From Paraburkholderia fynbosensis (GTDB taxonomy: Bacteria > Pseudomonadota > Gammaproteobacteria > Burkholderiales > Burkholderiaceae): a stretch of DNA of 64,000 nucleotides. The stretch covers positions 62,001 to 126,000 of the forward strand of contig NZ_CADIKI010000021.1 in assembly GCF_902859935.1 (NCBI RefSeq), written 5' to 3'. Under the pieces are notes generated by a model. The model saw nothing but the letters and a program-made list of their open reading frames with translations, was not told the DNA's origin and searched no databases. This document shows positions 35,158-44,057 of the stretch, piece after piece. Both the position numbers and the translations under genes were made by a program. Position 1 is the stretch's first letter; each line of letters opens with the position of its first letter.

Positions 35158-35186
35158 TTGAAGCTCATTTTTGTGCTGTCTATGAT
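35158..35186 (+). promoter_or_regulatory. Sigma-70 promoter for dppA1
   Basis: TTGAAG (35158-35163), 17-base spacer, TATGAT (35181-35186). The expected transcript start near 35193 leaves a leader of about 30 bases with CGGAGGA before the ATG. Confidence 0.75.
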
Positions 35187-35224
35187 CGAAGCGCAGCTGA
35201 CCCGGCTGCTGTGCGGAGGACGAT

Positions 35225-36868
35225 ATGACAGTGTCACAGAGGCTGTTTGCGCTTCACCAGTTCTGCCTGCCCGCTCTTGCCGCTTTCGCGGTCGCCGCGA
35301 GCGGCATGGCGCCTGTCGCGTCGCACGCGGCCACGCTGCCCGACAAGACCCTCGTGTTCTGCTCCGAAGGCAGCCCGGCGGGCTTCGACACCGCGCAATA
35401 CACGACGAGCGTGGAATTCAGCGCCGGCTCGTACACGGTCTACAACCGGCTGATCGAGTTTGCGCACGGCAGCACCGATATCGAGCCCGGCCTCGCCGAA
35501 AAATGGGAGGTGTCGCCGGACGGCCTGACCTATACGTTCCATCTGCGCCACGGCGTGAAGTTCCAGACAACGTCGTTCTTCAAGCCGACGCGCGAATTCA
35601 ACGCCGACGACGTCGTCTTCACCTACGAGCGAATGCTCGATCCCGAACAGCCATTCCGCAAGGCGTACGCGGTGCCGTTTCCGTATTTCACCGATCTCGG
35701 CCTGGCCAAGAACATCACGAAGATCGAGAAGGTCGATCCCTACACGGTGCGCTTCACGTTGAAGGAAGTCGACGCGCCGTTCCTGCAGCAAATCGCGATG
35801 CCGTTCGCGTCGATCCTGTCGGCCGAATATGCGGATCAATTATTGAAGGCGGGCAAGGCGTCCGATATCAATCAATACCCGGTCGGCACCGGCCCATTCA
35901 TTTTTCGCAGCTACACGAAGGACGACACGATTCGCTTCGACGGCAATCCCGACTACTGGAAGCCGGGCGTGGTCAAAGTCAGCAAACTGATATTCGCGAT
36001 TACCGTCGATCCCGCGGTGCGTCTGCAGAAGTTGAAACGCGGCGAATGCCAGGTGATGTCGTATCCGCGTCCCGCCGATATCCCGACGGTCAAAGCCGAC
36101 GCATCGCTTGCGATGCCGAACGAGGTGGGTTTCAACCTCGGCTATATCGCGTACAACACCACGAAAAAGCCGCTCGACAACGTGCTGGTGCGCCGCGCAC
36201 TCGATATGTCGATTCACAAGAAAGCGATTATCGACTCGGTCTATCAGGGCGCCGGCCAGCCGGCAACCAACCCGATGCCACCGACGCAGTGGGGTTACGA
36301 CAAAAACCTGAAAGACGCGCCATACGACGTCGAAAAGGCGAAAGCGCTGCTGAAACAGGCGGGTTATCCCGACGGCTTCGACCTGACGCTGTGGGCGATG
36401 CCGGTGCAACGCCCGTATAACCCGAACGCGCGGCTGATGGCGGAAATGCTGCAGGCCGATTGGGCGAAGATCGGCGTGAAGGTCAAGATTGGCACTTATG
36501 AATGGGGCGAATACATTCGCCGCGGCCATCAGGGCGAGCATGAAGCGATGCTGATTGGCTGGACCGGCGATTATGGCGATCCGGATAACTGGCTCGCGGT
36601 ATTGCTGGGTTGCGACGCGGTGAATGGCAGTAACTTTTCCAAATGGTGCTACAAACCTTACGACGATCTGATCAAAAAAGGCCGGGGCACCACCGATATG
36701 GCGGAGCGCACGAAAGCCTATATGCAGGCTCAGGAAATCTTTAAAGACCAGGTGCCATTTACGCCGATCGCCCATTCCACGGTGTATCAGCCGATCAGCA
36801 AGAACGTGGTGGGTTTCAAGATCGACCCGTTCGGCCCGACGCAGTTCATGAACGTCGGCCTCAAATAG
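35225..36868 (+). CDS. dppA: Dipeptide-type ABC transporter substrate-binding protein, copy 1
   Basis: The 547-residue periplasmic protein has a signal peptide cleaved after about residue 35 (SHA before ATLPDK). It belongs to the SBP_bac_5 family of peptide-binding proteins, with FCSEGSPAGFDTAQYTTSVE at the N-terminus and LIGWTGDYGDPDNWLAVLLG (a DppA hallmark) near the C-terminus. It delivers dipeptides or related ligands to DppBC. A paralogue lies directly downstream. A hairpin (AGCCGCACGC 36907-36916 / GCGTGCGGCT 36931-36940) follows the stop without a T run. Confidence 0.95.
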   Translation: MTVSQRLFALHQFCLPALAAFAVAASGMAPVASHAATLPDKTLVFCSEGSPAGFDTAQYTTSVEFSAGSYTVYNRLIEFAHGSTDIEPGLAEKWEVSPDGLTYTFHLRHGVKFQTTSFFKPTREFNADDVVFTYERMLDPEQPFRKAYAVPFPYFTDLGLAKNITKIEKVDPYTVRFTLKEVDAPFLQQIAMPFASILSAEYADQLLKAGKASDINQYPVGTGPFIFRSYTKDDTIRFDGNPDYWKPGVVKVSKLIFAITVDPAVRLQKLKRGECQVMSYPRPADIPTVKADASLAMPNEVGFNLGYIAYNTTKKPLDNVLVRRALDMSIHKKAIIDSVYQGAGQPATNPMPPTQWGYDKNLKDAPYDVEKAKALLKQAGYPDGFDLTLWAMPVQRPYNPNARLMAEMLQADWAKIGVKVKIGTYEWGEYIRRGHQGEHEAMLIGWTGDYGDPDNWLAVLLGCDAVNGSNFSKWCYKPYDDLIKKGRGTTDMAERTKAYMQAQEIFKDQVPFTPIAHSTVYQPISKNVVGFKIDPFGPTQFMNVGLK

Positions 36869-36991
36869 GCGCGGCAGGCCGTCTTTTTGCCGCACTTACC
36901 CGCTGAAGCCGCACGCTCCGGCCCTCGCCGGCGTGCGGCTGTCTCTATGCACGAAGTGTTTCCGATCGTCAACGGTGGGAATTTCCTCCGC

Positions 36992-37021
36992 TTGTTGCCG
37001 CGAGCCAAGCTCAAGTAATAT
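36992..37021 (+). promoter_or_regulatory. Candidate promoter for dppA2
   Basis: TTGTTG (36992-36997), 18-base spacer, TAATAT (37016-37021), 42 bases before the dppA2 start. It suggests the second binding protein can be expressed independently of the first. Confidence 0.55.
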
Positions 37022-37063
37022 CGCGCTACGCTGGCGGGAGCCGGCCCTGAACCTGGAGGAAAC

Positions 37064-38692
37064 ATGAAGCAAAACAACCTGTTGCGCGCCGCGCGTGTTA
37101 CGACGCTCGTCGCTGCTGCAGCGGCATCGCTGGTGGGCGCGAACAACGCGCGCGCCGAGATTCCGAACAAAACGCTCGTCTACTGCTCAGAAGGCAGCCC
37201 CGCGGGTTTCGATCCCGCTCAATACACGACGGGTGTCGACTTCACGGCCAACACGTTCACCGTTTATAACCGTCTCGTCGAATTCGAACGCGGCGGCACC
37301 AAGGTCGAGCCGGGTCTCGCTGAAAAGTGGGACGTGTCGGCCGACGGCAAGGTTTACACGTTCCATCTGCGCCACGGCGTCAAGTTCCAGACCACCCCGT
37401 TCTTCAAGCCGACGCGCGAATTCAACGCCGACGACGTCGTGTTCTCGTTCCAACGCATGCTGGACCCGAACCAGCCGTTCCGTAAGGCTTATCCGGTGCA
37501 GTTCCCATACTTCACCGACATGGGGCTCGACAAGCTGATCACCAGCGTCGAAAAGGTCGACCCGTACACGGTGAAGTTCACGCTGAAGGAAGTCAACGCG
37601 CCGTTCATCCAGAATCTGGCGATGGAATACGCGTCGATCCTGTCGGCCGAATATGCGGACAAGCTGCTGAAGGCCGGCAAGGCGGCCGACATCAACCAGT
37701 TCCCGGTCGGCACGGGCCCGTTCATCTTCCGCAGCTACACGAAGGACGCGACGATCCGCTTCGACGGCAATCCTGACTACTGGAAACCGAACGCGGTGAA
37801 GATCTCGAAGCTGATCTTCTCGATCACGCCGGACGCCGGCGTGCGCGTGCAGAAGATCAAGCGCGACGAATGCCAGGTGATGAGCTATCCGCGTCCGGCC
37901 GACATCGCGCCGCTGAAGGCCGAGGCGAACATCGACATGCCGTCGCAGCCGGGCTTCAACCTCGGCTACCTCGCGTACAACGTGACGCACAAGCCGGTCG
38001 ATAAGGTCGAAGTGCGTCAGGCGCTCGACATGGCAATCAACAAGAAGGCGATCGTCGAATCGGTGTACCAGGGCGCAGGTCAACTCGCCACGAACCCGAT
38101 GCCGCCGACCCAATGGTCGTTCTACAAGGACCTGAAGGCCGCGCCTTACGATCCGACCCAGGCCAAGGCGTTGCTCGCGAAGGCCGGCTATCCGAACGGC
38201 TTCGACCTCACGCTGTGGGCGATGCCCGTGCAGCGCGCGTACAACCCGAACGCCCGTCTGATGGCGGAAATGATCCAGGCCGACTGGGCCAAGATCGGCG
38301 TGAAGGCGAAGATCGTCACGTATGAATGGGGCGAGTACATCAAGCGCGCACACGCGGGCGAAGATGACACGATGCTGATCGGCTGGACCGGTGACAACGG
38401 CGATCCGGACAACTGGCTCGGCACGCTGCTCGGCTGCGAAGCGGTGAACGGCAACAACTTCTCGAAGTGGTGCTACAAGCCGTTTGACGATCTGATCCAG
38501 AAGGGCCGCGTGACGTCCGACGTGGCCGCGCGCACGAAGGCATACATCGAGGCGCAGCGGATCTTCGCGCAGCAACTGCCGTTCTCGCCGATTGCTCACT
38601 CGACGGTCTACCAGCCGGTCAGCAAGAAGGTGGTTGACATGCGCATCGAACCGCTCGGCTACGCGCGCTTCGACGGCGTGAGTGTCAAGTAA
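37064..38692 (+). CDS. dppA: Dipeptide-type ABC transporter substrate-binding protein, copy 2
   Basis: The 542-residue protein is a close paralogue of the preceding gene along its whole length, with the same YCSEGSPAGFDPAQYTTGVD and LIGWTGDNGDPDNWLGTLLG segments but a different signal peptide (cleavage near ARA, residue 31) and many conservative changes. The order and proximity indicate tandem duplication followed by divergence, so the two may differ in ligand. TGGAGGAAAC precedes the start. It is followed by an intrinsic terminator before dppB. Confidence 0.96.
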   Translation: MKQNNLLRAARVTTLVAAAAASLVGANNARAEIPNKTLVYCSEGSPAGFDPAQYTTGVDFTANTFTVYNRLVEFERGGTKVEPGLAEKWDVSADGKVYTFHLRHGVKFQTTPFFKPTREFNADDVVFSFQRMLDPNQPFRKAYPVQFPYFTDMGLDKLITSVEKVDPYTVKFTLKEVNAPFIQNLAMEYASILSAEYADKLLKAGKAADINQFPVGTGPFIFRSYTKDATIRFDGNPDYWKPNAVKISKLIFSITPDAGVRVQKIKRDECQVMSYPRPADIAPLKAEANIDMPSQPGFNLGYLAYNVTHKPVDKVEVRQALDMAINKKAIVESVYQGAGQLATNPMPPTQWSFYKDLKAAPYDPTQAKALLAKAGYPNGFDLTLWAMPVQRAYNPNARLMAEMIQADWAKIGVKAKIVTYEWGEYIKRAHAGEDDTMLIGWTGDNGDPDNWLGTLLGCEAVNGNNFSKWCYKPFDDLIQKGRVTSDVAARTKAYIEAQRIFAQQLPFSPIAHSTVYQPVSKKVVDMRIEPLGYARFDGVSVK

Positions 38693-38772
38693 GCTGGGGC
38701 ATCAGCCTGCAAGCAAGCCGTAAATTTCGCGCAGTACGCTTTTCGCACGGTTAGAAAACTGGTCGAAATGGT

Positions 38773-38816
38773 CCGGCGACCGGGGTCACAAGCCCTCGTC
38801 GCCGGTTGCGTTTTTT
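38773..38816 (+). terminator. Intrinsic terminator/attenuator between dppA2 and dppB
   Basis: CCGGCGAC (38773-38780) and GTCGCCGG (38798-38805) form the stem, extended by inner GGG/CCC pairing, and TTTTTT (38811-38816) follows. dppB starts 26 bases later with no obvious promoter, so partial read-through is expected. Confidence 0.83.
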
Positions 38817-38842
38817 CTTCATCAAGACCATAGGGACGAACC

Positions 38843-39853
38843 ATGTTCCGCTTTGTTTTGCGCCGCGTCGGCATGGTGATACCGACGTTCATCGGCATCA
38901 CGATCCTGGCGTTCGCGCTGATTCACCTGATACCCGGCGACCCCATCGAAGTGATGATGGGCGAGCGCGGTGTCGATCCCGCGATGCACGCCGCGGCGAT
39001 GCACCGCCTCGGGCTCGACGAACCCCTGCCGATGCAGTACGTCCATTACATTGGCCGCGCGCTGCACGGTGATCTCGGCACTTCGATCATCACCAACACG
39101 AGTGTGATGGGCGAATTCCTCGCACGCTTTCCCGCTACCGTCGAACTGTCGATCTGCGCGATGCTCTTCGCGCTGATCGTCGGCCTCCCGGCGGGCGTGT
39201 TCGCCGCGCTCCGGCGCGGCACGGTGGTCGATCACGGCGTGATGGGCACCGCGCTCACCGGCTACTCGATGCCGATCTTCTGGTGGGGCTTGATCCTCAT
39301 CATGGTGTTCTCGGTGAAGCTCGGCTGGACGCCGGTGTCGGGCCGTATCGCGGTCGAATACGACATTCCGCACGTGACCGGCTTCATGCTGATCGACGCG
39401 ATGATGTCCACCGACGAAGGCGCGTTCAAATCCGCGCTGAGCCATCTGATCCTGCCGGCGATCGTGCTCGGCACGATTCCTTTGGCCGTGGTCGCGCGCA
39501 TGACACGTTCGTCGATGCTCGAAGTGCTGCGCGAGGACTACATCCGCACCGCGCGCGCGAAGGGCTTGTCGCCTGGGCGCGTGATCGTCGTGCATGCGTT
39601 GCGCAATGCGCTGATTCCCGTCGTGACGGTGATCGGCCTGCAGGTCGGCACGCTGCTCGCGGGCGCGGTGCTGACCGAGACGCTGTTCTCGTGGCCGGGC
39701 ATCGGCAAATGGCTGATCGACGCGATCGGCCGGCGCGACTATCCGGTGGTGCAGGGCGGTATCCTGATGATCGCCACGCTGGTGATCGTCGTGAACCTCG
39801 TCGTCGATCTGTTGTACGGCGTGCTCAACCCACGCATCCGCCATACGAGGTGA
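38843..39853 (+). CDS. dppB: Dipeptide ABC transporter permease DppB
   Basis: The protein is 336 residues with six predicted membrane helices. It shows the typical N-terminus MFRFVLRRVGMVIPTFIGIT and the EAA-type loop DYIRTARAKGLSPGRVIVVH for contact with the ATPases. It is the first of the two DppBC permeases. The start has GGGACG upstream. Confidence 0.97.
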   Translation: MFRFVLRRVGMVIPTFIGITILAFALIHLIPGDPIEVMMGERGVDPAMHAAAMHRLGLDEPLPMQYVHYIGRALHGDLGTSIITNTSVMGEFLARFPATVELSICAMLFALIVGLPAGVFAALRRGTVVDHGVMGTALTGYSMPIFWWGLILIMVFSVKLGWTPVSGRIAVEYDIPHVTGFMLIDAMMSTDEGAFKSALSHLILPAIVLGTIPLAVVARMTRSSMLEVLREDYIRTARAKGLSPGRVIVVHALRNALIPVVTVIGLQVGTLLAGAVLTETLFSWPGIGKWLIDAIGRRDYPVVQGGILMIATLVIVVNLVVDLLYGVLNPRIRHTR

Positions 39854-39885
39854 AATATGAACCCCCACGCTCACTCACGTTCTCT

Positions 39886-39936
39886 GCCCCCCGCGGGGGC
39901 GCATGCCTCCCTTGAGGCGGCTCTGCGGGAGGCATG
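39886..39936 (+). repeat. Double hairpin between dppB and dppC covering the dppC ribosome binding site
   Basis: GCCCCC (39886-39891) / GGGGGC (39895-39900), then CATGCCTCCC (39902-39911) / GGGAGGCATG (39927-39936), both perfect. The GGGAGG of the second right arm is the only good ribosome binding site for dppC. Confidence 0.85.
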
Positions 39937-39942
39937 ACCACC

Positions 39943-40860
39943 ATGGCAGACATACAAAACACAGTCCCCCAGGCGGTCACTCCGCCAAGCGGCCGCGCCA
40001 TCGCGGCCCGTGAATTCTGGGCCAACTTCTCGCGCAACCGTGGCGCGGTCGGCGCAGGTGTCATCGTGCTCGTGCTGATCTTCGTCGCGATCTTCGCGCC
40101 GTTGATCGCGCCGCACAGCCCGATCGAGCAATATCGCGACTTCGTGAAGATTCCGCCCGCGTGGCTCGACGGCGGCAACTGGAAGTTCATTCTCGGTACC
40201 GACGAAGCGGGCCGCGACATCCTCTCGCGTCTGATGTACGGCGCGCGGCTGTCGTTCTGGATCGGCTTCGTGTCGGTGGTGCTCGCGCTGATTCCGGGCA
40301 TCGTGCTCGGCCTGATCGCGGCGTTCTTCGAGAAGTGGGCCGACACGCCGATCATGCGCATCATGGACGTGCTGCTCGCGTTGCCGTCGCTGCTGCTCGC
40401 GGTCGCGGTGGTCGCGATCATCGGCCCCGGCCTCGTCAACACGATGCTCGCGATCGCGATCGTCGCGCTGCCGGGTTATGTGCGTTTGACGCGCGCATCG
40501 GCGCAGGGCGAGTTGCAGAAGGAGTATGTGACGGCGTCGCGCGTAGCGGGCGCCAGCACCTTGCGGCTGATGTTCTCGCAAGTGCTGCCGAACTGCACCG
40601 CGCCGCTGATCGTGCAAGCCACGCTCGGTTTTTCGTCAGCGATTCTCGATGCCGCCGCACTCGGTTTTCTCGGACTCGGCGTGCAGCCGCCGTCGGCGGA
40701 GTGGGGGGCGATGCTGGCCTCGGCGCGCGATTACATCGAAAGCGCCTGGTGGATCGTCACGATGCCGGGGCTGTCCATCCTGATCTCGGTGCTCGCGATC
40801 AACCTGCTCGGCGACGGGCTGCGCGACGCACTCGACCCCAAACTGAAACGGATGGCATGA
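39943..40860 (+). CDS. dppC: Dipeptide ABC transporter permease DppC
   Basis: The protein is 305 residues from ATG 39943 (MADIQNTVPQ). This start lies ten bases after GGGAGG; the ATG at 39934 is only one base away from it and is less likely. It has an N-terminal OppC-type segment (FWANFSRNRGAVGAGVIVLV) and the EAA loop QKEYVTASRVAGASTLRLMF. It is the partner of DppB. The two permeases are separated by a hairpin pair rather than overlapping. dppD follows after one base. Confidence 0.95.
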   Translation: MADIQNTVPQAVTPPSGRAIAAREFWANFSRNRGAVGAGVIVLVLIFVAIFAPLIAPHSPIEQYRDFVKIPPAWLDGGNWKFILGTDEAGRDILSRLMYGARLSFWIGFVSVVLALIPGIVLGLIAAFFEKWADTPIMRIMDVLLALPSLLLAVAVVAIIGPGLVNTMLAIAIVALPGYVRLTRASAQGELQKEYVTASRVAGASTLRLMFSQVLPNCTAPLIVQATLGFSSAILDAAALGFLGLGVQPPSAEWGAMLASARDYIESAWWIVTMPGLSILISVLAINLLGDGLRDALDPKLKRMA

Positions 40861-40861
40861 C

Positions 40862-41866
40862 ATGGCTAATTTATTGACCATCCGCAATCTGGCGGTGAAT
40901 TTCAACGGCCTGCCCGCGGTCGATCGCATCAATCTCGACGTCGCACCGGGCGAAGTGGTCGGCGTGGTCGGCGAATCGGGCTCGGGCAAGAGTGTCACGA
41001 TGATGGCGCTGATGGGCCTGATCGACGCGCCCGGCAAAGTCACCGCCGACGAAATCACTTTCAACGGCAAAAACCTGCTGAAGGCATCGGCGAAGGAGCG
41101 CCGCAAGATCATCGGCAAGGACATCGCGATGGTGTTCCAGGATGCGCTCACGAGTCTGAATCCGAGCTACACGGTCGGCTATCAGATCAAGGAAGTGCTG
41201 AAGCTGCACGAAGGCCTGCGCGGCAGCGCGCTCGACAAACGCGCGCTCGAACTGCTCGACCAGGTCGGCATTCCCGATCCGAAAGGCCGCGTCGGTTCGT
41301 TTCCGCATCAGATGTCGGGCGGCATGAACCAACGCGTGATGATCGCGATGGCGATTGCCTGCAACCCGAAGCTGCTGATCGCCGACGAGCCGACCACCGC
41401 GCTCGACGTGACGATCCAGGCGCAGATCATGGAACTGCTGATCAAGCTGCAGAAGGAGCGCGGCATGGCGCTCGTGCTGATCTCGCACGACCTCGCTGTG
41501 GTGTCCGAGGTCGCGCAGCGCGTCGCGGTCATGTACGCTGGCGAAGTGATCGAAACGAACCAGGTGCCGGACATCTTCGCGGCGCCCCATCATCCGTACA
41601 CGGAAGCGTTGCTGGCGGCGATTCCCGAGCACAACGTCGGCGCGGTGCGGCTGGCGGCGTTGCCGGGCATGGTGCCGGGGCGCGACGATCGCCCGAAAGG
41701 GTGCCTGTTCGCGCCGCGCTGCAAGTACGTGGTCGACGACTGCATGAAGGCGCGGCCCGCGCTTGCGCCGATGCAAGGTCACGCCGAAGTGGCGCGCGTG
41801 CGCTGCATCAAACCCCTGAACCTGAGCGGCGACGCCAACGTTCACACCCGTGGAGGCGCACGATGA
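40862..41866 (+). CDS. dppD: Dipeptide ABC transporter ATP-binding protein DppD
   Basis: The ATPase is 334 residues: Walker A GESGSGKS, signature MSGGMNQRVMIAMAIA, Walker B LLIADEPTTALD, and the C-terminal oligopeptide-transporter extension with cysteines (CLFAPRCKYVVDDC), which in some homologues holds an iron-sulphur cluster. The stop overlaps the dppF start by ATGA at 41863-41866. Confidence 0.97.
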   Translation: MANLLTIRNLAVNFNGLPAVDRINLDVAPGEVVGVVGESGSGKSVTMMALMGLIDAPGKVTADEITFNGKNLLKASAKERRKIIGKDIAMVFQDALTSLNPSYTVGYQIKEVLKLHEGLRGSALDKRALELLDQVGIPDPKGRVGSFPHQMSGGMNQRVMIAMAIACNPKLLIADEPTTALDVTIQAQIMELLIKLQKERGMALVLISHDLAVVSEVAQRVAVMYAGEVIETNQVPDIFAAPHHPYTEALLAAIPEHNVGAVRLAALPGMVPGRDDRPKGCLFAPRCKYVVDDCMKARPALAPMQGHAEVARVRCIKPLNLSGDANVHTRGGAR

Positions 41867-42882
41867 ACGCAGTACTCGAAACGCGGCGCCAGTCAAAACC
41901 TACGGGTGATCACGTGCTGGTCGCCGACCAGCTCGCGCGGTACTACACGGTCAAGCGCGGCATGTTCGCGTCGGGCACGGTGAAGGCGCTCAACGGCGTG
42001 TCGTTCGCGCTGGAACGCGGCCGGACGCTCGCGGTGGTCGGCGAATCCGGCTGCGGTAAGTCCACGCTTGCGCGTCAACTGACGATGATCGAAACACCCA
42101 CGGCTGGGCGTCTGCTGATCGACGGCGAGGACGTGGCGGGCGCCGATCACGCGAAGATCGCGGCGCTGCGGCGGCGCGTGCAGATGGTGTTCCAGAACCC
42201 GTTCGCGTCGCTCAATCCGCGCAAGACCGTCGAGCAGACGCTCGGCGAGCCGCTCGCGATCAACACACAATTGAGCGCTACCGAGCGCGCCGAACGGATC
42301 GCGCAGATGATGCGCACCGTCGGCCTGCGTCCGGAGCATGCGAAGCGCTATCCGCATATGTTCTCCGGCGGCCAGCGGCAGCGCGTGGCGATTGCGCGCG
42401 CGATGATTCTCGATCCGCAGATCGTGGTCGCCGACGAACCGGTGTCGGCGCTCGACGTGTCGATCCAGGCGCAGATTCTGAACCTGTTCATGGACCTGCA
42501 GGAGCAGTTCAAGACCAGCTACGTGTTCATCTCGCACAATTTGTCCGTGGTCGAGCATATCGCCGACGATGTGATGGTGATGTACTTCGGCGGCGTGGCC
42601 GAACTCGGCGACAAGAAGCGGATTTTTTCGAAACCGCGCCATCCGTACACGCGCGCGCTGATGTCGGCGACGCCTTCGATTTTCGAGGCGGATCGCAGCA
42701 TCAAGATCAAGCTGCAAGGTGAAATGCCGTCGCCATTGAATCCGCCTTCGGGTTGCACGTTCCATCAGCGCTGCCCGTATGTGATCGACCGCTGCCGCAG
42801 TGAGGAACCGAAGCTGCGCGAAGTGGATGGCCGTCAGGTGTCGTGTCACCGCGCCGAGGAGGTGGGGGACGTGGATGCCTGA
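41863..42882 (+). CDS. dppF: Dipeptide ABC transporter ATP-binding protein DppF
   Basis: The second ATPase is 339 residues from ATG 41863, with GGAGG upstream. Walker A is GESGCGKS, signature FSGGQRQRVAIARAM, Walker B IVVADEPVSALD, and the C-terminus has the cysteine-containing CTFHQRCPYVIDRC extension. It works as a heterodimer with DppD. The last eight bases overlap the next gene. Confidence 0.97.
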   Translation: MNAVLETRRQSKPTGDHVLVADQLARYYTVKRGMFASGTVKALNGVSFALERGRTLAVVGESGCGKSTLARQLTMIETPTAGRLLIDGEDVAGADHAKIAALRRRVQMVFQNPFASLNPRKTVEQTLGEPLAINTQLSATERAERIAQMMRTVGLRPEHAKRYPHMFSGGQRQRVAIARAMILDPQIVVADEPVSALDVSIQAQILNLFMDLQEQFKTSYVFISHNLSVVEHIADDVMVMYFGGVAELGDKKRIFSKPRHPYTRALMSATPSIFEADRSIKIKLQGEMPSPLNPPSGCTFHQRCPYVIDRCRSEEPKLREVDGRQVSCHRAEEVGDVDA

Positions 42883-44035
42883 TGCGGTAGCGGCGCGTCG
42901 TCTTGCGCGCCGCTTGCGTGATGGCGGCTGCGGTGCTGCTTTCGCGCGGCGCTGGCGAGCGCGTGCACTGAACGGTGCCGCGCTCGTCGGCGTGTGTTGT
43001 GCTCTTTGTCTCGGCTCGGCACCCGCCGAGCTCGCGCATGCGGCGGGCGCGGCGGCTACCGCGCCGGCTCAGGCGGGGCGCCCGGCGGTGCCGATGCCCG
43101 GCATGCAGGCGCCGCCGCGCGCGAGCGTGCCGGGCTTCAATCCACCGCCGCCGTCGCCTGCGCCGCCCGGCACCACCGCGAGCGGCCCGGTGCGCACGCA
43201 GCCGGCGCGCATGCCGTTCTATGTCGCCACGCGCGGCACGACCACGATCTACGTGCTGGGCACGCTGCATGTCGGCGACCCCGCCGACTATCCCGCCGCC
43301 CAGCCGTTCCGGCCACCGATCCTCGCAGCGCTGGCCGCCTCGCCGACGCTGGCGCTCGAACTCTCCCCCGACGAACTGCTGATCTCGCAGGACGACGTGT
43401 CGAAGTACGGCGTGTGCAAGCGCGACTGCCTGCCGGGCTCGTTGCCGGAACCGTTGTGGCACAAGCTGGCGTTGCGTCTGCGCGGCAATCCCGCCGCGCT
43501 CGATGCGATCAAGAAGATGCGGCCCTGGCTCGCCTCGCTGGTGGTCGAAACCTACGATTCGCTGAGCGCCGGCCTGCAGACCGAGTACGGCACGGAAGCG
43601 CAACTGCAGAATGTGTATCTGAAGACGCGCGGCAAGATCGTCGGACTCGAAACGCTGCCGCAGCAGATGCGCGCGTTCACGGGGCTGTCGCTTGCGCAGC
43701 AACGCGAAATGCTCGCGCAGGACCTGGTGCAGACGCCCGCGCAAAACGTCGCCGATGTGCGCGCGCTGCATCGGCTGTGGCGGGTCGGCGATGCCGATGC
43801 GATCGCCGCGTGGCAGGCCGCCAAATCCGAAAATCTGGCGCGCGACCAGCGGATCTCCGACTCGATCGACAACAGGATCGTCTATGAGCGTAACCGGCGC
43901 TTCGTGTCGCGGATGCTGCAGATCGCCGCGCCGAACAAGCCGGTGTTCGTTGCGATCGGCGCGCTGCATCTGGGCGGACCCAAGGGCGTATTGCAGCTTT
44001 TGCGGCAGCGCGGGTTCGTGGTGGAACCTGGTTGA
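42875..44035 (+). CDS. TraB/GumN-family protein with signal peptide
   Basis: The product is 386 residues. An Arg-rich start and hydrophobic stretch (GAALVGVCCALCLGSAPAEL) indicate export, followed by a Pro/Ala-rich linker and the TraB/GumN domain beginning at FYVATRGTTTIYVLGTLHVG with the GxxH and ELSPDE motifs. Members resemble Tiki-type metalloproteases; the GIGALHLGG-like end (IGALHLGGPKGVLQLL) completes the set. Its start overlaps dppF by eight bases, so it is translated from the dpp message. The name TraB does not imply conjugation here. Confidence 0.85.
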   Translation: MPDAVAARRLARRLRDGGCGAAFARRWRARALNGAALVGVCCALCLGSAPAELAHAAGAAATAPAQAGRPAVPMPGMQAPPRASVPGFNPPPPSPAPPGTTASGPVRTQPARMPFYVATRGTTTIYVLGTLHVGDPADYPAAQPFRPPILAALAASPTLALELSPDELLISQDDVSKYGVCKRDCLPGSLPEPLWHKLALRLRGNPAALDAIKKMRPWLASLVVETYDSLSAGLQTEYGTEAQLQNVYLKTRGKIVGLETLPQQMRAFTGLSLAQQREMLAQDLVQTPAQNVADVRALHRLWRVGDADAIAAWQAAKSENLARDQRISDSIDNRIVYERNRRFVSRMLQIAAPNKPVFVAIGALHLGGPKGVLQLLRQRGFVVEPG

Positions 44036-44057
44036 GCCGGATTGAGTTGCGGCGGTC

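Noticed and set aside
42875..44035. Conjugation gene (TraB)
   Set aside because: The TraB/GumN domain is shared with many non-conjugative proteins and no transfer genes are present.
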